Below are positions 1-5,777 of a DNA stretch of 7,065 nt, one piece after another. The notes under the pieces are model-generated. The model ran no database searches, was not told where the DNA came from, and was given only the letters and a program-made list of their open reading frames with translations. How positions within the stretch are numbered: the first letter of the stretch is position 1; each line of letters starts with the position of its first letter. The stretch is from assembly GCA_937860195.1 (NCBI GenBank), contig CALMBN010000240.1:1-7065 (forward strand), given 5' to 3'. A program made the translations under genes and the position numbers. The DNA is from an uncultured Novosphingobium sp. (lineage in GTDB: Bacteria; Pseudomonadota; Alphaproteobacteria; Sphingomonadales; Sphingomonadaceae).

Positions 1-1
1 T

Positions 2-613
2 GATTGCGGTGCCGGGGCCAGCGGCATTCTGGTGTCGTCCACCGCGCGCGACACTGGCATTGCGGGCCTCGAATTCCTGCGCTCGATCCCCGGCACTGTC
101 GGCGGCTTCGTGCGGATGAACGGCGGGGCCTATGGCGGCGAGGTGAAGGACATTCTGGTCAGCTGCGACGTGGTGCTGCGCGATGGGTCGTTGCACACAC
201 TGGCGGTGGCAGACTTGCACTACACTTACCGCCACAGCGAGCTGCCTGAAGGCGCGATCGTTGTTGCAGCGCGGTTCAGGGGGCGACCAGGTAAGGCCGA
301 AGACATTCAGGCTGAAATGGACCGCATTTCCACCAGCCGCGAAGCGTCACAGCCGCTGCGCTCCAAAACCGGCGGCTCCACTTTCAAGAACCCCACTGGC
401 TACAAGGCCTGGGAACTGGTTGATGCTGCCGGATGCCGCGGGCTGACCGTGGGCGGTGCGCAGGTCAGCGAGAAGCACTGCAACTTCCTGCTCAATCTTG
501 GGGATGCCACCAGCGCCGATATCGAAGCGTTGGGCGACGAAGTGCGGCGGCGGGTCAAGGACAAGTCTGGCGTTGAGTTGGAATGGGAAATTCAGAGGGT
601 GGGTATGAAATGA
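2..613 (+). CDS. murB: UDP-N-acetylenolpyruvoylglucosamine reductase MurB (5' partial)
   Basis: MurB is the cytoplasmic FAD enzyme that uses NADPH to reduce UDP-GlcNAc-enolpyruvate to UDP-N-acetylmuramate, the second committed step of peptidoglycan precursor synthesis. The frame is open from base 2 to a TGA at 611-613, giving 203 residues. The family is usually about 300 residues, so roughly the first 95-100 are missing beyond the left edge, including the start of the FAD-binding domain. Visible family signatures, numbered from base 2: IPGTVGGFVRMNGGAYGGE (FAD-binding region), YRHS with the conserved Arg at 77, GGSTFKNP with the proton-donating Ser at 126, and the terminal EWEIQRVG with the conserved Glu near 196. 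Arg, Ser and Glu of the active site are therefore all present. In alphaproteobacteria murB normally follows murC and precedes ddl, as here. An ATG at 610 overlaps the stop codon (ATGA). Identity is secure; only the start is unknown. Confidence 0.96.
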   Translation, partial: DCGAGASGILVSSTARDTGIAGLEFLRSIPGTVGGFVRMNGGAYGGEVKDILVSCDVVLRDGSLHTLAVADLHYTYRHSELPEGAIVVAARFRGRPGKAEDIQAEMDRISTSREASQPLRSKTGGSTFKNPTGYKAWELVDAAGCRGLTVGGAQVSEKHCNFLLNLGDATSADIEALGDEVRRRVKDKSGVELEWEIQRVGMK

Positions 614-747
614 ACCGTTTCCCCATTCCCGTCCGTCCTGAGCTTGTCGAAGGACTGCTTTTCACTTCGTGCGTCGTGCACGGCCGCAAGAACAAGAACG
701 ACCCTTCGACAAGCTCAGGGCAGACGGTGATTTTTGGCTATGCTTGA
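610..747 (+). other. Candidate 45-codon ORF bridging murB and ddl
   Basis: An ATG at 610-612 overlaps the murB stop in the 4-base ATGA arrangement typical of coupled genes. It opens a 45-codon frame that reads through both arms of the inverted repeat and stops at TGA 745-747, overlapping the ddl ATG at 740 by 8 nt. A purine-rich AGAGGG (594-599) lies 10 nt upstream of the ATG. The translation contains PELVEG and PSTSSGQ, which are what the two arms of the dispersed repeat encode, so the peptide itself is unlikely to be functional. Its possible role is to carry ribosomes from the murB stop to the ddl start, where ddl has only a weak binding site. It may equally be a chance frame, because the repeat is free of stop codons in this frame. 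Seen in sequence: frame and overlaps. Inferred: any coupling role. Confidence 0.25.
629..727. repeat. Inverted repeat of a dispersed sphingomonad-type palindromic element
   Basis: CCTGAGCTTGTCGAAGG at 637-653 and its exact reverse complement CCTTCGACAAGCTCAGG at 703-719 form 17-bp perfect arms. The match extends outward to 629-653 against 703-727, with 23 of 25 positions complementary. The spacer of 49 nt (654-702) contains the small palindrome CGTGCACG (675-682). As RNA this would fold into a long stem directly upstream of ddl, ending 12 nt before the ATG. From memory, this core sequence is scattered in many copies between genes of sphingomonads and some other proteobacteria, often as facing pairs, much like REP/BIME elements. 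Only this pair occurs in the window, so the multicopy claim is not shown here. There is no T-run after the second arm, which argues against a simple intrinsic terminator. Confidence 0.85.
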
Positions 748-1684
748 GAAAAAACTCCATGTCGCAGTCCTGATGGGCGGTTGGTCGAACGAGCGGCCGG
801 TCTCGCTGATGAGCGGCGAAGGTGTGGCTTCGGCGCTGGAAGAGCGCGGACACCGGGTCACCCGGATCGATATGGGCCGCGATGTCGCTCAAGTTCTCGC
901 CGAAACTGCCCCTGATGTCGTGTTCAACGCGCTCCACGGTACGCCCGGCGAAGACGGTACAATCCAGGGCCTGATGGACCTGATGGGATTGACCTATACC
1001 CATTCGGGCATGGTCTGTTCGGTTATTGCAATCGACAAGGAACTGACCAAGCAGGCGCTGGTGCCGCATGGGGTGCCGATGCCGGGCGGTCGGATCGTAG
1101 CGGTCGAGGAAATCTTCGAGCGTGACCCGCTCGAGCGGCCCTATGTGCTCAAGCCGGTCAACGAGGGTTCCTCGGTCGGAGTGGCGATCGTTACCAGGGA
1201 AGGCAATTACGGCAACCCGATCAGCCGGGATGCCAAAGGGCCGTGGCAGGAATTCGATAGCCTGCTGGCTGAGCCATATATCCGGGGCCGCGAACTCACG
1301 ACTGCTGTGATCGGCGACAAGGCGTTGATGGTCACCGAACTTAAGCCAAAGTCCGGCTTTTACGATTTCGATGCCAAATATACCGAGGGCATGACCGAGC
1401 ATATCTGCCCGGCGCAGATTCCGGAGGAAATTACCCAGGCCTGCCTCGATCTGGCGCTGCGTTGTCACCGGCTGCTCGGCTGCAAGGGCTGCAGTCGGAC
1501 GGACTTCCGCTGGGATGATGAGCAGGGCCTGGCCGGGTTGTTCGTGCTTGAAACCAACACCCAGCCGGGGATGACCCCGCTAAGTCTGGTCCCCGAACAG
1601 GCGCGGCATCTTGGCATTTCCTATGGCGAGCTGGTTGAAACGATTATCGCCGATGCTTTGGCGAGCAAGGAGAAGGCCAAGTGA
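740..1684 (+). CDS. ddl: D-alanine--D-alanine ligase (Ddl)
   Basis: Ddl is the cytoplasmic ATP-grasp ligase that joins two D-alanines through a D-alanyl phosphate; MurF then adds the dipeptide to the UDP-muramyl tripeptide. The 314-residue length fits the DdlB family. Visible motifs: GGWSNERPVSL (Glu18, equivalent to E. coli Glu15), HGTPGEDG at 66-73, LKPVNEGSSVGV at 137-148 (Ser144, matching E. coli Ser150), the omega-loop YDFDAKY with Tyr214, SRTDF (Arg253, Asp255) and LETNTQPGM (Glu271, Asn273). The tyrosine in AKY fits D-Ala rather than the D-lactate specificity of VanA-type ligases. I chose ATG 740 because a TTG at 734 in the same frame lies only 3 nt from the weak SD-like GGTGA (726-730), which is 9 nt from ATG 740. 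The stop overlaps the ftsQ GTG start (GTGA). The gene sits just behind the inverted repeat, so its translation may depend on structure or on coupling from upstream. Confidence 0.96.
   Translation: MLEKKLHVAVLMGGWSNERPVSLMSGEGVASALEERGHRVTRIDMGRDVAQVLAETAPDVVFNALHGTPGEDGTIQGLMDLMGLTYTHSGMVCSVIAIDKELTKQALVPHGVPMPGGRIVAVEEIFERDPLERPYVLKPVNEGSSVGVAIVTREGNYGNPISRDAKGPWQEFDSLLAEPYIRGRELTTAVIGDKALMVTELKPKSGFYDFDAKYTEGMTEHICPAQIPEEITQACLDLALRCHRLLGCKGCSRTDFRWDDEQGLAGLFVLETNTQPGMTPLSLVPEQARHLGISYGELVETIIADALASKEKAK
1667..1672 (+). promoter_or_regulatory. Ribosome binding site deciding the GTG start of ftsQ
   Basis: AAGGAG lies inside the end of ddl, 8 nt upstream of the GTG at 1681. This near-ideal site and spacing, together with the GTGA overlap with the ddl stop, favours GTG 1681 over the in-frame ATG at 1717. 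Confidence 0.7.
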
Positions 1685-2637
1685 ACGGGCGGTCGATCAA
1701 GCGCGGGGGCAAGGGCATGAGCCGTGCCGCCGCGACCCGGAACAAGGCGCTGAAAGTTCGCGCGGCCCGGGCCAGAACCGGCTCGGCGTTCGACACAGTG
1801 ATGGGCTGGCTGCCGTTTACCGAAAGCCAGCTCCACCGGATTTTCCTTGCGATGATTCTTGGGGTCGTTGCCGTGGGTGCGTGGATGGCGGCGAGCTTTG
1901 CCGGGGTGCCAGCCATGGCGCGCGAGCAGATCGCGGTCTTTGCCCACGATGCCGGGTTTGAGCTTCACAATGTCAACGTGCGCGGGACCAAGAACCTCAA
2001 CGAGTTGAAAGTCTACCAGATTGCCTTGGCAGACCGGAACCGGGCGATGCCGTTCGTCGATGTGCAGGGACTGCGGGAGCGTTTGCTGGGTCTGTCGTGG
2101 GTTGAGGATGCCCGGGTCTCGCGTCAGCTGCCCGATACGCTGGTGATCGACATTGTCGAACGCAAACCCGCCGCCGTGCTGCAAAAGCCCGACCGGTTGG
2201 TGCTGATCGACAAGGCCGGGATCGAGCTGGAACCCGTTTCGGCCGAGCGGTCCAAAGGAAAGCTGCTGTTGAAAGGCCCTGGCGCTGGCCGTCAGGTTGC
2301 GGCGCTTTCACAACTGCTTGAAGTTGCGCCGGCGCTGCGCCCCCAGCTGAGCGGTGCCGAATGGGTCGGCAACCGGCGCTGGAACCTGACCTTCAAGACC
2401 GGACAGGTGCTGGCGCTGCCGGAAGGCCAGGACAAATCGGCCAAAGCGCTGATAACCTTTGCCAAGCTTGACGGACGCAATCGCCTGCTCGGTGGCAAGG
2501 CCGTGGCATTTGACATGCGCGCGCCGGATCGGATCTATTTCCGGGTGCCCGGCCGGACAGACGCGATCGAAGTATCAAAATCTGCCGCTAGCGGTGCAAC
2601 CAGGACGACCGAAAAGCCCAGGGAGAAGCAGCAATGA
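1681..2637 (+). CDS. ftsQ: Cell division protein FtsQ
   Basis: FtsQ is a bitopic inner-membrane protein of the divisome. It connects the cytoplasmic ring to FtsB/FtsL and the septal wall synthases FtsW/FtsI. The 318-residue product shows the expected order: a basic cytoplasmic tail (1-53, rich in Arg and Lys), one membrane segment (about 54-76), a POTRA domain (about 95-163) with NVNVRGTKNLN and the hallmark WVEDARVSRQLPDTLVI, then the FtsQ beta domain with GAEWVGNRRWNLTFKTG and a final VAFDMRAPDRIYFRVPGR. The C-terminal tail after that is Lys/Glu/Thr-rich and probably disordered. The GTG start at 1681 overlaps the ddl stop and has a good SD; an internal ATG at 1717 would remove 12 residues. 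The end overlaps the ftsA ATG by four bases (ATGA 2634-2637), with GGGAG 8 nt before that ATG, so ftsQ and ftsA are likely translationally coupled. Confidence 0.95.
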   Translation: MNGRSIKRGGKGMSRAAATRNKALKVRAARARTGSAFDTVMGWLPFTESQLHRIFLAMILGVVAVGAWMAASFAGVPAMAREQIAVFAHDAGFELHNVNVRGTKNLNELKVYQIALADRNRAMPFVDVQGLRERLLGLSWVEDARVSRQLPDTLVIDIVERKPAAVLQKPDRLVLIDKAGIELEPVSAERSKGKLLLKGPGAGRQVAALSQLLEVAPALRPQLSGAEWVGNRRWNLTFKTGQVLALPEGQDKSAKALITFAKLDGRNRLLGGKAVAFDMRAPDRIYFRVPGRTDAIEVSKSAASGATRTTEKPREKQQ

Positions 2638-3914
2638 CTGCTCCGCGCATTACCCGTGTGTTCGGCGCGGTCAACATTGGTTCATTCCGGATCTCGGCGA
2701 TGATCGCGGGGCTTAGTGAAACCGGTGAGATCATCGTGCTCGGTTCGGGTCATCGTGCCGCTCAAGGGATCAAACGCGGCTACGTCACCGATATGGCAGC
2801 AGCGACTTATGCCGTGCGCGACGCGGTTGAACGGGCCGAGAAGATGGCCAACACCTCGGTCTCCAGTGTCTGGATCGGGTGTTCAGGGGCTGGGCTCTCC
2901 AGTCAGGTCGCGCAAGTCGAAGTCGATATTGGCGGGCGAAGGATCGAGGCGGAAGACATCGAGCATCTGCTGGTCTCAGCCCGCGATGTTGTCCAGCCGG
3001 ACGGGCGGATGGTGCTCCACGCCCAGCCGGCTCACTACACGCTTGATGGTGCCGATGGGGTAGCCGATCCCAAAGGCCTTCATGCCGAGCGGCTGGGGGT
3101 CGATATCCACGTGATGCTGGCGGATGGTGCGCCGCTGCGCAATATCACCGAAGCAGTCCAGAATGCGCATTTGCAGGTCGAAGCCGTGGTTGGCTCGCCG
3201 ATCGCAGCAGGTCACGCCTGTCTGTCGTCCGAAGAACGCGAGCTGGGTGTGGCGCTGGTCGAATTTGGCGGGGAAGTGACCAATGTTTCGGTCTATGCGG
3301 CGGGAATGTTGCTGGGGCTGGTGACGATACCGCTCGGTTCGGGCGATATCACCGATGCGATCGCCAGCGCCTTCGGGATACGCCGGTTTCAGGCTGAGCG
3401 GCTCAAGTGCGTCCATGGTTCCGCGATCGCCAGCCCGACCGATCATCGCGAGATGATTCCGGTCAATGCTCCGGGGGAAGATGCCGGCGGCCCGGCAGCG
3501 CGCCACGCCGATGACAAGAACCGGATTCCCAGGGCAGAGCTTGTCTCGGTCGTCACCATGCAACTGGCCTCATGGATTGACGAGGTGACCAGGGCGTTGA
3601 AAGGTCTTGGTTTTACGGGTCAACGCGGGCAGTTGGTGGTTATCACGGGCGGCGGAGCAGAGCTGACGGGGCTGGCGGACTTTGCACAAGGCGCGCTGGG
3701 CAAGCCGGTCCGGCTCGGCAAACCGCAGCATCTGAAAGGTCTGGCCGAGGCCCATGCAACCCCTGGTTTCTCAACGCTTTCGGGCCTCGTCCTCTATGCT
3801 GCAGCCGACCCGATCGATATCCGCGCGATCGGACCAGGTTATCAACCAGTGCTGCGGTATAAGGGTTTTGCACTGGTCAATCGGCTCTACCACGCGATGC
3901 GGGAGTATTTTTGA
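2634..3914 (+). CDS. ftsA: Cell division protein FtsA
   Basis: FtsA is the actin-like protein that binds the FtsZ tail peptide and holds FtsZ filaments at the membrane. At 426 residues it has normal length. Segments seen: phosphate-1 region GAVNIGSFRISAM (11-23), the FtsA-specific 1C/SHS2 domain (about 92-170, with DPKGLHAERLGVDIHVM), phosphate-2 region LVEFGGEVTNVSVY (208-221), the adenosine motif ITGGGAELTGL (337-347), ATPGFSTLSGLVLYAA (375-390), and a C-terminal amphipathic helix YKGFALVNRLYHAMREYF (409-426) matching the membrane-targeting sequence. Oddity: the phosphate-1 acidic residue is Asn14 (codon AAC 2673-2675) and the usual Asp of phosphate-2 is Glu210, with GGE in place of the glycine triplet. 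ATP binding or hydrolysis could therefore be altered. The family assignment is not in doubt. It overlaps ftsQ by four bases and is followed by 132 bp before ftsZ. Confidence 0.96.
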   Translation: MTAPRITRVFGAVNIGSFRISAMIAGLSETGEIIVLGSGHRAAQGIKRGYVTDMAAATYAVRDAVERAEKMANTSVSSVWIGCSGAGLSSQVAQVEVDIGGRRIEAEDIEHLLVSARDVVQPDGRMVLHAQPAHYTLDGADGVADPKGLHAERLGVDIHVMLADGAPLRNITEAVQNAHLQVEAVVGSPIAAGHACLSSEERELGVALVEFGGEVTNVSVYAAGMLLGLVTIPLGSGDITDAIASAFGIRRFQAERLKCVHGSAIASPTDHREMIPVNAPGEDAGGPAARHADDKNRIPRAELVSVVTMQLASWIDEVTRALKGLGFTGQRGQLVVITGGGAELTGLADFAQGALGKPVRLGKPQHLKGLAEAHATPGFSTLSGLVLYAAADPIDIRAIGPGYQPVLRYKGFALVNRLYHAMREYF

Positions 3915-4046
3915 CCACGTAGGTTCCCGCAATTGCAGCCGGGGGACTGTGGAAAATGGTTGACTCGCCTTTGATTAGACGATTCGAAGCGTGCAAGACT
4001 GCTGCAAGGAATGAGTTGTATCCGCCATGCGGACAGGAGATCGTAG
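3915..4046 (+). promoter_or_regulatory. ftsA-ftsZ intergenic region with two GANTC sites (candidate ftsZ promoter)
   Basis: This 132-bp gap breaks the tight packing of ddl-ftsQ-ftsA and so probably holds a separate ftsZ promoter. A TTGACT (3960-3965) could serve as a -35 box, but no convincing -10 box lies 16-18 nt downstream; the best stretch is ATTCGA at 3982-3987. Two GANTC sites, GACTC 3962-3966 and GATTC 3981-3985, are 19 bp apart and fall on those -35 and -10 positions. GANTC is the CcrM methylation target, and in Caulobacter methylated GANTC with GcrA activates ftsZ transcription. The ftsZ ribosome binding site AGGAG (4035-4039) is 7 nt from the ATG. No pair of TTAA half-sites in CtrA spacing is present. 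The region role is inferred; the sites are seen. Confidence 0.45.
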
Positions 4047-5687
4047 ATGAGCATCAATATCGGACCTCCCGCTGTCGAAGAACTGCGTCCCCGGATCACC
4101 GTGATCGGGGTTGGCGGGGCTGGCGGCAACGCGATTGCCAACATGATCACCGCGGGGATCGAGGGGGTCGACTTCGTGGTTGCCAATACCGATGCTCAGG
4201 CGCTCAACAACGCGATTGCCGAGCACCGGATCCAGCTTGGCTCTGACATCACCCAGGGACTTGGCGCCGGGGCCCGCCCCGAGGTTGGCCGCGCGGCAGC
4301 GGAAGAAAGCATGGACCTGATCGAGCGTGCGCTCGACGGGGTCCACATGTGTTTCATTGCCGCCGGGATGGGCGGTGGCACCGGCACGGGCGCAGCCCCG
4401 GTTGTTGCCAAAGCGGCCCGCGAAAAGGGCGTGCTGACTGTCGGCGTGGTGACCAAGCCGTTTCTGTTCGAAGGCACTCGCCGGATGCGGGCTGCCGAGG
4501 CCGGGATCGAGGAGCTGCAAAAGCACGTCGATACCCTGATCGTGATTCCCAACCAGAACCTGTTTCTGGTCGCCAAAGCGGAAACCACCTTCAAGGAAGC
4601 GTTCCAGATGGCGGATGAGGTGCTCCAGCAAGGGGTGCGCTCGATCACCGACCTGATGGTCATGCCCGGCCTGATCAACCTCGACTTTGCCGATGTCCGC
4701 TCGGTCATGGCCGAGATGGGCAAAGCGATGATGGGCACCGGCGAAGGGGAAGGTGAGAATCGCGCATTGGAAGCTGCGGAAAAGGCGATTGCCAACCCGC
4801 TGCTCGATGGCGTGTCGATGCAGGGCGCGAAGGGCGTTATCATCTCGATCATCGGCGGCGACGACATGAAGTTGCTCGAAGTGGACGAGGCTGCCAACCA
4901 CATCCGCGAGTTGGTCGATCCCAACGCCAATATCATTTGGGGAAGCGCCTTCAACCCTGATCTCAACGGCAAGATTCGCGTGTCAGTGGTCGCCACCGGG
5001 ATTGAGCAGAGCGCATCACAGGCCGAGGAAGCAGCCCGTCCGCTGACCTTTGGTTCGTCGCGCGGGCCGGCTCGTCCGACTGCCGCAATCCCGGCAGTCG
5101 AGCCCCTGTTTGAACGCCAGAGCGTGCCCGAATCAGAGACTGACCCAGTTGCCGAAGCGGCCGAGTCCGAAAATGAGGTCGAGGCTGCTGCTGGTAATGA
5201 TTGGGATATGCCGGAACTGACTCCGCCCAATGCTGGTGCGGAAGCAGTTGCGGGCGAGCCGCTCGAACTTGAATTCGAAGCCGAAGAGGGCGTTTCGACT
5301 GCCGACGGAGCCGGGGATGAGCTTTTGCTCGATGCTTCGAGATTGGCCGATGACGACGAGCCAGCGGCCTCAGGCACTCCGCTGCCAGGTCGCCGTCGCG
5401 GGCTGGTGTCGAGCAGCGATGATACCGCCGAGGCTGGATCGGATGGCGGCGAGGGCGGCGATGCCCCGGCTGGAACCGGTGCGAGCAGCAGCGGCGGCAG
5501 CACAAGCGGCGATGGCGGAAGCGACCCCGCCCCTAAAGCGCCCAAGGTCAGCAGCGGTGCGACGCTGTTTGAACGCATGGCAAACCTGTCGCGCGGTGGT
5601 GCCAAATCGGACGACACCGAGGACGACGACGATGATGGACCTTCGATCTCGATCCCGCGCTTCCTCGGGCGACAAAACAACCAGTAA
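4047..5687 (+). CDS. ftsZ: Cell division protein FtsZ
   Basis: FtsZ is the tubulin-like GTPase that polymerises at mid-cell and recruits the divisome. Visible: the N-terminal [19 protein letters not shown] (16-34), the nucleotide-binding tubulin signature GGGTGTG (109-115), the T7 loop [11 protein letters not shown] (211-221), which supplies the catalytic acidic residues to the neighbouring subunit, and the end of the globular core near residue 320. A long linker of about 180 residues follows, first acidic and Ala/Pro-rich (about 353-445), then Gly/Ser-rich (462-492). It leads into [15 protein letters not shown] (504-518), a polyacidic run (522-530) and the C-terminal conserved peptide [14 protein letters not shown] (533-546) that binds FtsA and other partners. 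At 546 residues it is much longer than E. coli FtsZ (383), the excess lying in the linker, as in other alphaproteobacteria. The start is supported by AGGAG 7 nt upstream. A strong hairpin follows the stop. Confidence 0.98.
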   Translation: MSINIGPPAVEELRPRITVIGVGGAGGNAIANMITAGIEGVDFVVANTDAQALNNAIAEHRIQLGSDITQGLGAGARPEVGRAAAEESMDLIERALDGVHMCFIAAGMGGGTGTGAAPVVAKAAREKGVLTVGVVTKPFLFEGTRRMRAAEAGIEELQKHVDTLIVIPNQNLFLVAKAETTFKEAFQMADEVLQQGVRSITDLMVMPGLINLDFADVRSVMAEMGKAMMGTGEGEGENRALEAAEKAIANPLLDGVSMQGAKGVIISIIGGDDMKLLEVDEAANHIRELVDPNANIIWGSAFNPDLNGKIRVSVVATGIEQSASQAEEAARPLTFGSSRGPARPTAAIPAVEPLFERQSVPESETDPVAEAAESENEVEAAAGNDWDMPELTPPNAGAEAVAGEPLELEFEAEEGVSTADGAGDELLLDASRLADDDEPAASGTPLPGRRRGLVSSSDDTAEAGSDGGEGGDAPAGTGASSSGGSTSGDGGSDPAPKAPKVSSGATLFERMANLSRGGAKSDDTEDDDDDGPSISIPRFLGRQNNQ

Positions 5688-5702
5688 CGCTTCAGTCCGG
5701 TT

Positions 5703-5743
5703 AAGCTTGGGGATTGCATTCGGTGACGGTGCGATCCCCGCTT
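5703..5743 (+). terminator. Strong hairpin after ftsZ (possible terminator or mRNA 3'-end structure)
   Basis: Two arms pair as AAGC (5703-5706) with GCTT (5740-5743), then after a TT bulge GGGGATTGCATT (5709-5720) with GGTGCGATCCCC (5728-5739), counting three G-U pairs. The loop is CGGTGAC (5721-5727). It begins 15 nt after the ftsZ stop and ends 34 nt before the next start codon. No T-run follows, so it does not meet the classical intrinsic terminator pattern. It may cause partial termination, protect the ftsZ transcript from 3' decay, or separate ftsZ expression from that of the next gene. Confidence 0.5.
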
Positions 5744-5777
5744 GCCTGTCTGCGTGAAAAGGTTAACGCGGCGTCCC

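Noticed and set aside
734..736. TTG as start of ddl
   Set aside because: It adds only two residues, is a rare start codon and lies too close to the weak SD at 726-730; ATG 740 has better spacing.
662..1468. Minus-strand frame of 268 codons opposite ddl
   Set aside because: It is antisense to ddl with no recognisable domain; its C-terminal LSLSKG is just the repeat read backwards.
3925..3946. Weak inverted repeat TCCC/GGGA after ftsA as terminator
   Set aside because: The stem is only about four pairs with no T-run, too weak to call.
4011..4046. Eleven-codon ORF ending directly before the ftsZ ATG
   Set aside because: Its AAGGA touches the ATG with no spacing, the peptide has no amino acid bias typical of attenuators, and ftsZ has its own good SD inside it.
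3975..4901. Minus-strand frame of 308 codons spanning the ftsA-ftsZ gap
   Set aside because: It is His/Asp/Arg-rich shadow sequence of ftsZ with no supported start or homology.
5701..5767. TTAA (5701) and TTAAC (5763) as a CtrA site
   Set aside because: CtrA needs two half-sites separated by 7 nt; these are about 60 nt apart and neither has a partner.
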